In this document: piece after piece, positions 49,989-59,338 of the stretch
Position numbering within the stretch: the first letter of the stretch is position 1
Layout of the letters: the number at the start of each line of letters is the position of its first letter
NCBI GenBank assembly: GCA_017305715.1
Contig: JAFKKG010000015.1
Location: forward strand, 124,001 to 188,000
From: Hyphomicrobiales bacterium
Lineage (GTDB): Bacteria > Pseudomonadota > Alphaproteobacteria > Rhizobiales > Xanthobacteraceae
Direction: 5' to 3'
Length of the DNA: 64,000 bases
The notes under the pieces: generated by a model
The model's input: the letters and a program-made list of their open reading frames with translations, nothing else
What the model was told of the DNA's origin: nothing
Database searches by the model: none
Translations under genes and position numbers: made by a program

Positions 49989-51140
49989 ATGGACAGGTTG
50001 AAGCTTGCAAAGATGCTGTGCGCCATCGGCTTCCTGCTGGTGCTGGCGAGCAACATCTGGACCATCACACGCTGGAGCGAGAGCCGCGGCGTCTATGACG
50101 ACATCTGCTATTTGCGGCAGGCGCATCTGTTCAAGCAGTTTGGCCTCGACGGACTCAACACCGACGTCAGGCGCGACGACGACCAGTATCTCGTCAACAA
50201 GCTGAAGGCGATCGGCTTTCCCGAGTGGAATGTGGTGTCGCGGATTCCCTGTCATATCTGGATGGAGAAGACGAAGAAATACGTCATCCAATATCCGCCG
50301 GGCACCGGGTTTGCGCTGGCGTTGTTTCCTGAAGGCTTCCAGGTGTTCGCGCTTTATGCCGTCGCCAATGTCATGATTTTCGGGCTTGCCCTGTTCGCCC
50401 TCTATCTGGCGCGCGACCCGGCGTCGCTGGCGCTGGCGGCCGTGTTCGGCTTTGCCGCGCTGTATCTGATGATCAACCCGACCAAGGCGAGCTATTCGGT
50501 GGCGCCGACCATGATGGTCTGCGCGCTCGCCGGCTGGCTCACCGCGAAGCTGTTTGCGGATGGAGCGCGGCATCGGCTTGCTCTGCTTGCGCTGGTCGGG
50601 TTGCTGATCGGCCTCTCCGTGAATCTGCGCCTGCCGAACCTGTTCCTGTCGGCGGGCTATTGCCTGTATCTCGCCGGCGCATTCCTGCTGGCGCGCAACA
50701 GGCAGACCTTCCTGCAAGGCGCTCTATTTGGCGTGGCCTTCCTGGTCGGGATGGCGCCGACGCTGGCTGCAAACGCCATCAACGCGGGCAGCCCGTTCAC
50801 GACCACCTATGGCGGCCAGGATGTCGTTCCGCCCGGGCTGGATGGAGGCGTTCTCTGGCAATATATCAAGGACGCCCAATTCACCTTGTTCGCGATCGCT
50901 GTCGTCTGGACCGCCTGGCTGTGGCGGGCCGATCAGGGCCGCGCGCGGCAGGTTGCCATCGTGCTGGCGGGCAATCTCGTGGTAAACCTGATTTTCTTCA
51001 TGACCCATCCGATCTTCACGCCCTACTACATCATTCCGATCGACATGCTCTCGCTCTGGACCCTGCTGTTTGCGACGCTCGGGTTGCGCGGCGCAGCCGT
51101 TGCGTTCGGGCCGGGCCTTCTCCAACCGGTGAAAGCCTGA
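49989..51140 (+). CDS. Polytopic membrane protein, GT-C glycosyltransferase-like
   Basis: A 383-residue integral membrane protein with about nine hydrophobic helices, beginning at residues 8-26. After the first helix is a periplasmic loop with acidic residues (SRGVYDDICYLRQAHLF), the position where GT-C transferases (ArnT/PMT-like) keep catalytic Asp/Glu. The end reads THPIFTPYYIIPIDMLSLW. The next gene is a GT2 that could make a polyprenyl-phosphate sugar donor for such an enzyme. The start ATG at 49989 is chosen; the frame is open to 49929. Assignment rests on topology and neighbours. Confidence 0.65.
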   Translation: MDRLKLAKMLCAIGFLLVLASNIWTITRWSESRGVYDDICYLRQAHLFKQFGLDGLNTDVRRDDDQYLVNKLKAIGFPEWNVVSRIPCHIWMEKTKKYVIQYPPGTGFALALFPEGFQVFALYAVANVMIFGLALFALYLARDPASLALAAVFGFAALYLMINPTKASYSVAPTMMVCALAGWLTAKLFADGARHRLALLALVGLLIGLSVNLRLPNLFLSAGYCLYLAGAFLLARNRQTFLQGALFGVAFLVGMAPTLAANAINAGSPFTTTYGGQDVVPPGLDGGVLWQYIKDAQFTLFAIAVVWTAWLWRADQGRARQVAIVLAGNLVVNLIFFMTHPIFTPYYIIPIDMLSLWTLLFATLGLRGAAVAFGPGLLQPVKA

Positions 51141-51187
51141 GTGCGGTATAAACGAGCCATGAACAGACGTGATTCGGCAGGTCCGCG

Positions 51188-52123
51188 ATGACGACACCGG
51201 CGTTGCGGGTTGCGGTTCTGGTACCGTGCTTCAACGAGGAGGCCGCCGTCGGGACCGTGGTCGCCGATTTCCGCAAGGCGCTGCCGGCCGCGGAGATCTT
51301 CGTCTACGACAACAATTCGAAAGATCGTACCGTCGAGGTGGCGCGCGCGGCCGGCGCCGTGGTGCGCAGCGAGCGCCGTCAAGGCAAGGGACATGTGGTC
51401 CGGCGGATGTTTGGCGATGTCGATGCCGACATCTATGTGCTGGTCGATGGCGATGCGACCTACGACGCCCCGAGCGCCGGACGCATGATCGACATGCTGG
51501 TCAACGATCACCTCGACATGGTGGTGGGCCTGCGCGTCGATCAATCGGCCGCGGCCTATCGGCCGGGCCACCGCACCGGCAACTGGATGCTGACCGGATT
51601 TCTGTCGGCAGTCTTCGGCCATGCATTCAGGGACATCCTGTCCGGCTACCGGGTGTTCTCGCGCCGCTTCGTCAAATCGTTTCCGGTGCTGTCCGACGGC
51701 TTCGAGATCGAAACCGAACTCAGCGTGCACGCGCTCGAACTGGCGCTGCCGGTCGCCGAGATCGAGACACCCTATTATGCCCGGCCGGAGGGATCGTTCA
51801 GCAAGCTGAACACCTGGCGCGACGGTTTCCGGATTCTCGGCACCATCCTGAAGCTCTACCGGTCGGAAAAGCCGCTGCGGTTCTTCACCGTGATCGGCAT
51901 ATTCCTGATGATGATTTCGATCGCACTCGCGGTCCCCGTGATCATCACCTATCTGGAGCAAGGCCTCGTGCCGCGATTGCCGACCGCGGTATTGTCGATG
52001 GGGCTGATGATCGTGGCGATGCTGTCGGTTTCATCAGGATTGGTGCTGGATACGGTGACGCGCGGCCGGCGCGAGATGAAACTCCTGGCCTATCTGTCGC
52101 AACCGGCCATTAACAAGAAATGA
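51188..52123 (+). CDS. Glycosyltransferase family 2, polyprenyl-phosphate type
   Basis: A 311-residue GT2 protein. The N-terminal GT-A domain has VLVPCFNEEAAVG (9-21) and the metal-binding LVDGDATYD (about residues 85-93). SGYRVFSRRF follows in the acceptor region. Two C-terminal hydrophobic segments (about 233-256 and 267-290) should anchor it in the membrane, as in dolichyl/undecaprenyl-phosphate glycosyltransferases (DPM1/GtrB-like). It lies 47 bases after the GT-C-like gene, so the pair may glycosylate a lipid or cell-envelope component. Confidence 0.87.
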   Translation: MTTPALRVAVLVPCFNEEAAVGTVVADFRKALPAAEIFVYDNNSKDRTVEVARAAGAVVRSERRQGKGHVVRRMFGDVDADIYVLVDGDATYDAPSAGRMIDMLVNDHLDMVVGLRVDQSAAAYRPGHRTGNWMLTGFLSAVFGHAFRDILSGYRVFSRRFVKSFPVLSDGFEIETELSVHALELALPVAEIETPYYARPEGSFSKLNTWRDGFRILGTILKLYRSEKPLRFFTVIGIFLMMISIALAVPVIITYLEQGLVPRLPTAVLSMGLMIVAMLSVSSGLVLDTVTRGRREMKLLAYLSQPAINKK

Positions 52124-52191
52124 GGTAACGCAGGATTTAACCGGACCGGCAATGGACCGCGCCGCCGCCAGATGCTATCCCGCGCCTCACC

Positions 52192-52704
52192 ATGAGCGAA
52201 CTCGCCGTCACCATATTGCCCGAAACGCCAAGGGACGCGCAGGCGATCGAGCGTCTGCTCGAACGCACCTTCGGCCCCGGCCGCTTCGTGCTGAGCGCCT
52301 ACCGGTTGCGCGAGCATGTCGATCATCTGCTCGATCTGTCATTCACGGCGCGGATCGGCACGCTGATGGTCGGCTCGGTACGCCAATTGCCGGTGTGCAT
52401 CGGCGATACGCCCGCCTTGATGCTCGGACCGCTGACCGTCGAGCCGCCGTTTCGCAGCCGTGGTGTCGGACGCATGCTGCTTGATCGCGCGCTGAAGGAT
52501 GCGAAGGACAAGGGCCATCGCCTGGTCATCCTGGTCGGCGACGAACCCTATTACAGCCGCGTCGGTTTCAAGGCGATTCCGAAGGGACGGGCGACCATGC
52601 CCGGCCCGGTCGATTACAATCGCCTCCTGGTCCGCGAACTCGTCGACGGCGCCTTTGATGGGGTGTCCGGCCCCATTGGCCCGGACTGGAGCAAGGCGCG
52701 GTAG
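52192..52704 (+). CDS. GNAT family N-acetyltransferase
   Basis: A 170-residue acetyltransferase of the YhbS-like GNAT group. The acetyl-CoA loop is PPFRSRGVGRMLLDRAL (about residues 84-100, RxxGxG/A pattern), and DEPYYSRVGFKAIP is the family's conserved C-terminal strand. It would acetylate an amine using acetyl-CoA; the acceptor is unknown. It is the last plus-strand gene before a palindromic repeat and the convergent TonB receptor gene. Confidence 0.85.
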   Translation: MSELAVTILPETPRDAQAIERLLERTFGPGRFVLSAYRLREHVDHLLDLSFTARIGTLMVGSVRQLPVCIGDTPALMLGPLTVEPPFRSRGVGRMLLDRALKDAKDKGHRLVILVGDEPYYSRVGFKAIPKGRATMPGPVDYNRLLVRELVDGAFDGVSGPIGPDWSKAR

Positions 52705-52766
52705 TTGTCGGCCTCGTGGTTGGAGACGCGCGGCCGCGCCGCGCTTCTCACCATGAGGGTCTAAGA

Positions 52767-52810
52767 CCTCATCCTGAGCCGCGGCGTAGGCCGCGTCTTG
52801 CAGGATGAGG
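52767..52810. repeat. Palindromic repeat, CCTCATCCTG type
   Basis: CCTCATCCTG (52767-52776) and its exact complement CAGGATGAGG (52801-52810) enclose a GC-rich inner hairpin. It lies between convergent genes and may act as a transcript end for both. Confidence 0.7.
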
Positions 52811-52823
52811 CCATTTGACCAAC

Positions 52824-55205
52824 CTAGAACTTCAAATTCGCAAACGCTCGCACCCCGATGCCCGGCATCAGGACTTCGTCCTTGGTGTAGGACACCGAAT
52901 TGCGGATGTTCTCGTTCAGGAGATTGTTACCGACGAGCCCGACGGTCATTTCACGCGCGCCGATCCACGACGGGTCGAGCTTGGTCTTGTAGGTGATCTC
53001 CGCCTTCAGCAGATTGTAGCCCGCCGTCGGCGTCTCGCCGATCACGGCGATATCGTTCTGCGCGAAGGCGTGCAGCAGGTTGACGCGCATGAACCAGTTG
53101 GCGTCGCGCCAGTACACGCCGCCGCCGACGCGCACCGGTGGAATCCGGGGTACGTTGGTGCCGTCGGTGAAGGTGGCGCGGACGATATCGAACTGGTCCT
53201 CGATGCCCCAGATGCCGCCGTTGAGCGGCCCGATGTCGAGCTGGCTCTGGAATTCGCCGCCGCGGAATGTCGCGTTGCGCTGCGAATAGACCGCCTGCCG
53301 GCCTTCATTGTCCGGATCGCCATTGCCGCAGGAGTCGAAATCACTGCCGCACAACACGCCGGTCAGGCGCCGGTAGATGAAGTTGTCGAAGCGGGTGTAG
53401 AAGGCGGTGGCTTCGAACCGGAACGGTCCGGTCGCCTTGCGCAAGCCGATCTCGACCGATTTCGCGGTCTCTAACGTGAGATTCGGATTGCCGATGTCGA
53501 ACGTGCCGGTCGCATCATGCGCGCCGCGCGAAAACAGTTCGGCAGGCTTTGGTGCGCGTTCGACATATTGTGCCGTGATGCTGCCGACGAGGTCGCCCGG
53601 CAGATTCTGGATCAACCCGATGCTGCCGCTTTTGGGCGTATAGGACGGGTTGCGTGCGGTAGCGGTTTGCGGATTGCCGTCCGGCAAGAAGTCCGCCGGA
53701 AAATTCGGCATCGTGCCGTGCAGGTCGACATGTTCGATGCGACCGGCGATCTGGGCCTTGGTGGCGTCGGAGAATTTGAACTCGTTGAAAACGTAGCCCG
53801 CGACGCGCGTATTGTTGTTGGGGTCCCACAGGCCGTTGAACAACGTGCCGGGATTGTCCGGGCTAGGCGCCGTCAGTTCCTGATGCCCCGCCTGCAGTCC
53901 GAAGGCGGTCGTGACAGCGGCAAAGCGCGCGTTGAAGGGCATCATCTGCACTTCGATACGGGCCTCCTGCTCCTTGTTGGTGAAGGTCTGCCGTACGCCG
54001 TCGGTCGACAGGTCAGCGGGGTCTGCCAGACCAATCTCGTTGTGCTTGTAGTCGGTGGCGCCCGCCCAGAATCTGACGGCATCGATTGCCGCCGCATCGG
54101 GCCGGTATTCGCCCTTGGCGGTAAATTTGGTCTGGCGGGCGTCGATCCGGGTCTGGTGATCGGAACCGTCGATGCCGGGGATATGATAGAGCGCGTCGTT
54201 CTGCGTGACCGCGGCACCAATGAAGCCGCCATGGAAGAAGTAGGATGCGCCGATCGATCCGCCGGCCGTTTGCGTCGAGGAGTTGGGCTGCCTGCCGTCG
54301 ACCGGCCGGGTCTGGTCGAACAGATAGGGATAGCTCGGGATGCTGTAGTCGCCGGCCTTGCGGCCATAGGCGTCGGCGTGAACCGCGACATTGTTGCCGC
54401 CGGCATCGAGCAGAATGCCGCCTTCGACGCCGCGGTCGACCGAACTCACCGCCGTGCGCGTCTCGACATTCACGCAAGCCTGCGTTTGCGCATCGGCCAT
54501 CGGCGCCTTCACCGGCAGGCCGTAATTCCTGAACGGCGCCGCCGGGCAGGTCGGCATGGCATCCGGAATGCGGTTGTTGGTGGCGCTGACGACGCCGCCG
54601 ATCGAAGTCGAGCCGTAGCGAAGCGCGGCCGGGCCGCGCACGACCTCGACCTGGTTGGTGGCGAGCGGATCGACCGGCACAAAATGATCCTCGCCGAGAT
54701 CGGAGACGCCACCGGCGCCGGTGCCGTTCTCGACGATCCCGACGCGGTTGACGTCGAGGCCGCGGATGATCGGCCGGCTCGAGGCGCCCGGCGCAAAACT
54801 GGAGCCGGTGATGCCCGGTTTGGAGAACAGGAGGTCGCCGAGCGTGGCGGCGCCGGAACGGCGGATTTCCTCGTTGGGCACGACGGTGACGGTCGCGAAC
54901 TGATCGGTCACCACGGGCAGCACGCCCTGCTGGGGTGCGGCGGCAACCGGGACCGGTTGCGGTTGGTCCTCGCGGGCGCGTTCGCGGTTGCGGCCCGGTG
55001 CTGCGCGGGCGACATGCGCCGGCGTTCTTGCGGGTGCCAGTTTGCGCCGCACGATCGGGCTGGGCGCTGTCACGGTGATTTCAGGCAGTGGCGTCGAGGC
55101 CGGCGGTGGGGCCGCATCCTGGGCCATCGCGGGTTGGCCGACCGCGCACAGAAATAGCCAGCTTGCTCCACCGATGTGGAATGCACGTTTCTTATTGAAT
55201 GTCAT
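52824..55205 (-). CDS. TonB-dependent outer-membrane receptor, probably for zinc
   Basis: A 793-residue receptor: signal peptide (about 1-28, ending PAMAQD), Pro/Arg-rich linker, plug domain (about 95-240, with ATLGDLLFSKPGITGSSFAPG and IIRGLDVNRVGIVENGTG), then a 22-strand-type barrel ending in FANLKF with a terminal Phe. It takes up a scarce ligand using TonB energy. It lies downstream of a DUF2946 gene and a Zur-like palindrome, divergent from a COG0523 GTPase. This setting matches zinc-starvation uptake (compare ZnuD-type receptors), but copper or another metal is not excluded. Confidence 0.88.
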   Translation of the reverse strand: MTFNKKRAFHIGGASWLFLCAVGQPAMAQDAAPPPASTPLPEITVTAPSPIVRRKLAPARTPAHVARAAPGRNRERAREDQPQPVPVAAAPQQGVLPVVTDQFATVTVVPNEEIRRSGAATLGDLLFSKPGITGSSFAPGASSRPIIRGLDVNRVGIVENGTGAGGVSDLGEDHFVPVDPLATNQVEVVRGPAALRYGSTSIGGVVSATNNRIPDAMPTCPAAPFRNYGLPVKAPMADAQTQACVNVETRTAVSSVDRGVEGGILLDAGGNNVAVHADAYGRKAGDYSIPSYPYLFDQTRPVDGRQPNSSTQTAGGSIGASYFFHGGFIGAAVTQNDALYHIPGIDGSDHQTRIDARQTKFTAKGEYRPDAAAIDAVRFWAGATDYKHNEIGLADPADLSTDGVRQTFTNKEQEARIEVQMMPFNARFAAVTTAFGLQAGHQELTAPSPDNPGTLFNGLWDPNNNTRVAGYVFNEFKFSDATKAQIAGRIEHVDLHGTMPNFPADFLPDGNPQTATARNPSYTPKSGSIGLIQNLPGDLVGSITAQYVERAPKPAELFSRGAHDATGTFDIGNPNLTLETAKSVEIGLRKATGPFRFEATAFYTRFDNFIYRRLTGVLCGSDFDSCGNGDPDNEGRQAVYSQRNATFRGGEFQSQLDIGPLNGGIWGIEDQFDIVRATFTDGTNVPRIPPVRVGGGVYWRDANWFMRVNLLHAFAQNDIAVIGETPTAGYNLLKAEITYKTKLDPSWIGAREMTVGLVGNNLLNENIRNSVSYTKDEVLMPGIGVRAFANLKF

Positions 55206-55313
55206 TGTCCAGATCCTGATTCCGCCATGCGACGGATCGATTTCGATTTATCCCTTGGCGGATTGGCCGCGTGTCGCGCGGCGATCCCTTGCGGGCACAT
55301 CAGTCAATCGATT

Positions 55314-55721
55314 TCAGGAGGCGGGAGGGGCGCGGGACTGGAAGGCTGGATGGACCGAGTTCAGGTGCGCGAACGCGGCGTCGGTCGTCAGTTGCAGGAG
55401 TTGGACGGCCTGCGGCAGCAGCAACAGCGGCGGCGTCGAGAACACGAGGCTGTTGGCCAGCGAAATGACGGCGCAGATCGCGCAAGGCTCCGCCGGCTGG
55501 TCGGTATCGTGGTTCGACGGCTGCGGCTGCTGCGCAACCTGACCTGTCGCATGTGGGGCGGCGGGGACCGGCGGATGATCGAGATCGGCCTGCGTCTGGC
55601 TGGCCCAGATCGCGGGTGCGGCGACTGCGTGGAAATGCCCGAATGACAGCGCAAACTGGATCGCGAGCGCGAATAGCGCCAGCCGCGAGCCGTGTTTGAC
55701 GTGTTTCCGGAACCACTTCAC
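55314..55721 (-). CDS. DUF2946-like exported protein with CxxC motif
   Basis: A 135-residue protein with an N-terminal hydrophobic signal/anchor (about 12-35), a His/Pro/Gln-rich middle, and EPCAICAVISLANSLVF (CxxC near residues 80-83) followed by another hydrophobic stretch. This is the layout of DUF2946 proteins, which often sit beside TonB receptors or copper genes and may bind metal. The start is GTG at 55721. It is the first gene after the minus-strand Zur-like promoter and is 108 bases from the receptor gene, so the two are likely co-regulated. Confidence 0.72.
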   Translation of the reverse strand: MKWFRKHVKHGSRLALFALAIQFALSFGHFHAVAAPAIWASQTQADLDHPPVPAAPHATGQVAQQPQPSNHDTDQPAEPCAICAVISLANSLVFSTPPLLLLPQAVQLLQLTTDAAFAHLNSVHPAFQSRAPPAS

Positions 55722-55767
55722 GACGATGAAGGCCTTATTCCCGTGGGGGCCATCTCGGCCGTCCCAA

Positions 55768-55805
55768 TGTTATATTATAACATCAGCGATCGCCGGACGG
55801 GTCAA
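55768..55805 (-). promoter_or_regulatory. Minus-strand promoter overlapped by Zur-like palindrome
   Basis: On the minus strand: -35 TTGACC (55805-55800), a 17-base spacer, -10 TGTTAT (55782-55777). The perfect palindrome TGTTATA-T-TATAACA (55768-55782) covers the -10 element, so a bound repressor would block transcription of the DUF2946 and receptor genes. It resembles AT-rich Zur boxes of alphaproteobacteria. Confidence 0.75.
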
Positions 55806-55940
55806 TCGCGCCGGGTCCGTCTCCGCGCGCAATTCAAACGGACTGTGTGATTCCCGCAACGGGTCCGGACCAACTGACCATCATCAGATTCAGGGATGCG
55901 TGGATTATCGGGCATGACCGGCCCTCTTCAATTTTCGAGA

Positions 55941-55984
55941 TTGACAATCGCTGTCGCAGTGGATGTTATGTTATAACATAACAT
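55941..55984 (+). promoter_or_regulatory. Plus-strand promoter overlapped by Zur-like palindrome
   Basis: TTGACA (55941-55946), a 17-base spacer and TGTTAT (55964-55969) form a near-consensus promoter. A perfect 22-bp palindrome (half-site ATGTTATGTTA, 55963-55984) covers the -10 element. It lies 71 bases before the COG0523 gene. The region 55806-55940 between the two promoters shows nothing else. Confidence 0.78.
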
Positions 55985-56055
55985 ATCTTTGGACCGTCGC
56001 ATGCCCCATCGTCCCCGCTTGGGATTCCGTGCACTGAACAGGCTCTTTGACCTCG

Positions 56056-57264
56056 ATGCGAAAACTCCCCGTCACCGTCTTGTCCGGCTTCCTCGGGGCT
56101 GGAAAGACAACTTTGCTGAACCACGTCCTGAACAACCGTCGCGGCCTGAAAGTTGCGGTGATTGTGAACGACATGAGCGAGATCAATATCGACGCCGACC
56201 TGGTGCGCGATGGCGGTGCGAACCTGTCGCGGACTGACGAAAAGTTGGTTGAAATGACCAACGGATGTATTTGCTGCACGTTGCGAGATGATCTGCTGCG
56301 GGAAATCCGCACGCTCGCCGAAAGCGACAGGTTCGACTACCTGCTGATTGAATCGACCGGCATTTCCGAACCGCTTCCGGTCGCGGCGACCTTCGACTTC
56401 CGGACCGAAGAGGGCGACAGTCTTTCCGACGTGGCGACACTCGACACCATGGTAACGGTGGTCGACGCCGTAAATTTGCTGCGCGACTATTCCTCGACCG
56501 ACTTCATCAGGGATCGCGGCGAATCGCTCGGCGCCGACGACAAGCGAACGATGGTGGATCTGCTGGTCGAGCAGATCGAATTCGCCGACGTCGTGGTGCT
56601 CAACAAGATCGGCGATGCTTCCCATGACCAATTGGAGGCCGCTCGCAAAATCATTCGCGCGCTGAACCCCGTCGCCGACATCGTCGAGACCGACTTCTCC
56701 AATGCGCCGTTCGAGCGCATTCTCAATACCGGTCGTTTCGATTTCGAGCGGGCGCAACAACATCCGCTGTGGTTCAAGGAGCTATACGGCTTCGCCAATC
56801 ATACGCCGGAGACCGAACAATACGGCGTCGAAAGCTTTGTCTATCGCGCGCGCCGGCCGTTCGAACCCATCAAATTCCATCAATTCCTGCGGGAAAGCTG
56901 GGCCGGCGTCATCCGTGCGAAAGGCCATTTCTGGATCGCCACCCGTCCGCAATGGCTGGGGGAGTTGAGCCAGGCTGGCGCAATTGTCCGAACCGAAGGT
57001 CTAGGCTTCTGGTGGGCCAACGTGCCTGCCGACCGCTGGCCGGACGATCCGTTCTGGCGGCAATCGCTGAAGAAGAACTGGAACGAACTATATGGCGATC
57101 GCAGACAGGAGATCGTCTTCATCGGCACCGCCATGAACCAGGATGCCATCAAGGCGCGCCTCGATTCGTGCCTGGTGTCGGGAAAGCCGGGCATGCACGT
57201 CAAGGAATGGGCTGATCTGGCCGATCCGTTCCCCAGATGGCGGCGCGCCGACGAGGCCGCTTAA
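56056..57264 (+). CDS. COG0523 GTPase, probable zinc metallochaperone (ZigA/ZagA-like)
   Basis: A 402-residue G3E-family GTPase. Walker A is GFLGAGKTT (11-19). The metal-binding CxCC motif sits at 71-74 ([13 protein letters not shown]). ESTGISEP follows, and NKIGD serves as the guanine-specificity motif. A C-terminal CobW_C domain includes [12 protein letters not shown]. Under zinc limitation, members of this branch bring zinc to priority enzymes. The Zur-like promoter directly upstream supports this role. The start ATG at 56056 is better placed than the TTG at 56047. It converges with the large membrane-protein operon, with six bases between stops. Confidence 0.9.
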   Translation: MRKLPVTVLSGFLGAGKTTLLNHVLNNRRGLKVAVIVNDMSEINIDADLVRDGGANLSRTDEKLVEMTNGCICCTLRDDLLREIRTLAESDRFDYLLIESTGISEPLPVAATFDFRTEEGDSLSDVATLDTMVTVVDAVNLLRDYSSTDFIRDRGESLGADDKRTMVDLLVEQIEFADVVVLNKIGDASHDQLEAARKIIRALNPVADIVETDFSNAPFERILNTGRFDFERAQQHPLWFKELYGFANHTPETEQYGVESFVYRARRPFEPIKFHQFLRESWAGVIRAKGHFWIATRPQWLGELSQAGAIVRTEGLGFWWANVPADRWPDDPFWRQSLKKNWNELYGDRRQEIVFIGTAMNQDAIKARLDSCLVSGKPGMHVKEWADLADPFPRWRRADEAA

Positions 57265-57270
57265 CTGCGT

Positions 57271-59334
57271 CTAGCGCCCTTCGCGTACCCAGGTGGCGGC
57301 GAAGGCGCCGAGCAGCAGCAGCAAACCGACCAGGCCGGCGAACATCGGCAGCACACCGACGCCCTTGACGACGCTGGCGTCGCGCATCTTCACGCCCATC
57401 CAGCCGTCGCCACGGAATATGCTGGTGGCGCGCACCGGCACGATGCGGGGCAGGTCGATGCTCGAGCCGTCGACCACGCGCCGCGTGTCGCCGCCGGTGG
57501 CCTGCGACAAGGGCTTGAGCATCTCCGTTGTGGAAGTCACCTCGGAAAATTCCTTCGGGTTGGTCGGCCCGACATTGATCAGCGCCTTCAGCGTGCCGTC
57601 GGTCGCCTGCCACAGACCGAGCTCGCTCGCCGGAATGGTCGAGCGCCAGATGCCGGGATCGCCCGCGCTCAATGTCACCTCGCGCGTGGCGCCGCTCGGT
57701 GACGTCACCGTGACGGGCGCGACCGTATCGGCCATGGTCTGCCGCAACACGACGAGGTCCTTGCCCTGGATCTGCAGCCGCAACGCTTCTTCGTCGAGAT
57801 CCGGCTGCTTCATCAGCCAATGCGACATCCGCCGCAGCAGATCCAGATGCGGGCCGCCGCCCTCATAGCCGCGCGCCCACAGCCAGATATGGTCCGACAG
57901 CAGCAGCGCCACGCGGCCTTCGCCGAAGCGCGACAGCAGCAGCAGCGGCTTGCCGTCGGCGCCGGTCATGACCGGAGCGGTGATGGCGTTGCGCGTATCG
58001 ACCGTGCGGAAGAACCGGCTCCAGCGCGGCGGTTCGCTGGCGGAGCCGTCGAGGCCGCGCGTGACCGGATGGCGTTTACCGACGTCGCTGAGATGCGCAT
58101 AGAACGGCTTCTCGGTGACGCCGACGGGTTCAGCGGGCAGAACCGAATCCAGCGGCGTGCGCCAGATGCTGGTGGTCGAGGCATAATCGGGTCCGGCCGA
58201 CACCAGCACCGCGCCGCCGGCGCGGACATAGCGTGCGATGTTGTCGAAATAGGCGATCGGCAGCACGCCCTGGCGGGCATAGCGGTCGAAGATGATCAAC
58301 TGGAATTCGTTGATCTTCTGCTGGAACAATTCGCGGGTCGGGAATGCGATCAGCGACAGCTCGTTGATCGGCGTGCCGTCCTGCTTCTCCGGCGGACGCA
58401 GAATGGTGAAATGCACGAGGTCGATGCTGGCGTCCGACTTCAACAGGTTGCGCCAGGTGCGCTCGCCGGAATGCGGCTCGCCGGACACCAGCAACACCCG
58501 CAATTTGTCGCGCACACCTTCGATCGCGACCACGGCGCGGTTGTTCACCAGTGTCAGCTCGTTCTCGAGCGGCGAGGCCTCGATCTCGACGATATTGGAG
58601 CCGGCATGCTTGATGTCGATCTCGACATTCGCGGTCTGCCCGCTCTGCAGGGTGCGCTCGTTGATCACTTCGCCGTCGCGGCGCACCACGATCCTGGCGC
58701 GGTCGCCGGTGACGCCCTGGTCGTCGAGCCGGTAGGTGATGGTCTGGGATTGGCCGACGATGCCGAACCGGGGCGCGGCCGAAATTGCGATACGGCGGTC
58801 GCGCTCGTCCTTGCGGCCGGTGATCAGCCCATGTACCGGCGCCTGGAAGCCCAGCGCCGCGGCGTTGGCCGGGATGTCATGGACGCGGCCATCGGTGATC
58901 ATGAAGGCGCCGGCGACCCGCTCGACAGGAACATCCGCCAGCGCCGAGGACAGCGCGCCGAACAGTTTGGTGCCGTCGGTCTCGCCGTCGGCCTGGCCGG
59001 CCTCGACGACGCGCACTTCCAGCCCCTTGATCTTCTTGAGGCTGTCGACGAGCGCTTCCTGAATCTTCGCCGTCTCCTGGTTGCGGGTGCCGAAATTCTG
59101 GCTCGGGCTCTTGTCGATCACGACGGCGGCGACCGACGACAACGGCTCGCGGTCCTCGCGGGTGAAGGAGGGATTGGCGAGCGCCAACAGGATCAACGCC
59201 AGCGCGGCGACGCGCACCGCGGCGCCCCGCACGCGGCCGATCAGCAGCAGTGCCGATATCACGACGATCGCGGCCAGCGCGATCCACAGCACGAGGGTCG
59301 GAACGAGGGGGGTGAATGCGATGCCGTACTGCAT
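57271..59334 (-). CDS. Membrane protein with VWA-like and glutamine-amidotransferase-like domains
   Basis: A 687-residue protein with two N-terminal membrane helices (about 8-33 and 40-54), a DxSxS motif at 74-78 (VIDKSPSQN) recalling a VWA metal site, a central region with amidotransferase-like fold (about 340-400, ELIIFDRYARQ-like LIIFDRYARQGVLPIAYFDNI), and a final membrane helix (about 660-683). It is the last gene of an operon with MoxR, DUF58 and DUF4159 genes. In such operons these proteins form a membrane complex whose assembly may be driven by the MoxR ATPase. No exact function is known. Confidence 0.8.
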   Translation of the reverse strand: MQYGIAFTPLVPTLVLWIALAAIVVISALLLIGRVRGAAVRVAALALILLALANPSFTREDREPLSSVAAVVIDKSPSQNFGTRNQETAKIQEALVDSLKKIKGLEVRVVEAGQADGETDGTKLFGALSSALADVPVERVAGAFMITDGRVHDIPANAAALGFQAPVHGLITGRKDERDRRIAISAAPRFGIVGQSQTITYRLDDQGVTGDRARIVVRRDGEVINERTLQSGQTANVEIDIKHAGSNIVEIEASPLENELTLVNNRAVVAIEGVRDKLRVLLVSGEPHSGERTWRNLLKSDASIDLVHFTILRPPEKQDGTPINELSLIAFPTRELFQQKINEFQLIIFDRYARQGVLPIAYFDNIARYVRAGGAVLVSAGPDYASTTSIWRTPLDSVLPAEPVGVTEKPFYAHLSDVGKRHPVTRGLDGSASEPPRWSRFFRTVDTRNAITAPVMTGADGKPLLLLSRFGEGRVALLLSDHIWLWARGYEGGGPHLDLLRRMSHWLMKQPDLDEEALRLQIQGKDLVVLRQTMADTVAPVTVTSPSGATREVTLSAGDPGIWRSTIPASELGLWQATDGTLKALINVGPTNPKEFSEVTSTTEMLKPLSQATGGDTRRVVDGSSIDLPRIVPVRATSIFRGDGWMGVKMRDASVVKGVGVLPMFAGLVGLLLLLGAFAATWVREGR

Positions 59335-59338
59335 GCCG

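Noticed and set aside
53517-55157. 546-codon plus-strand frame opposite the TonB receptor
   Set aside because: The minus strand has signal peptide, plug and barrel features; the plus frame has none.
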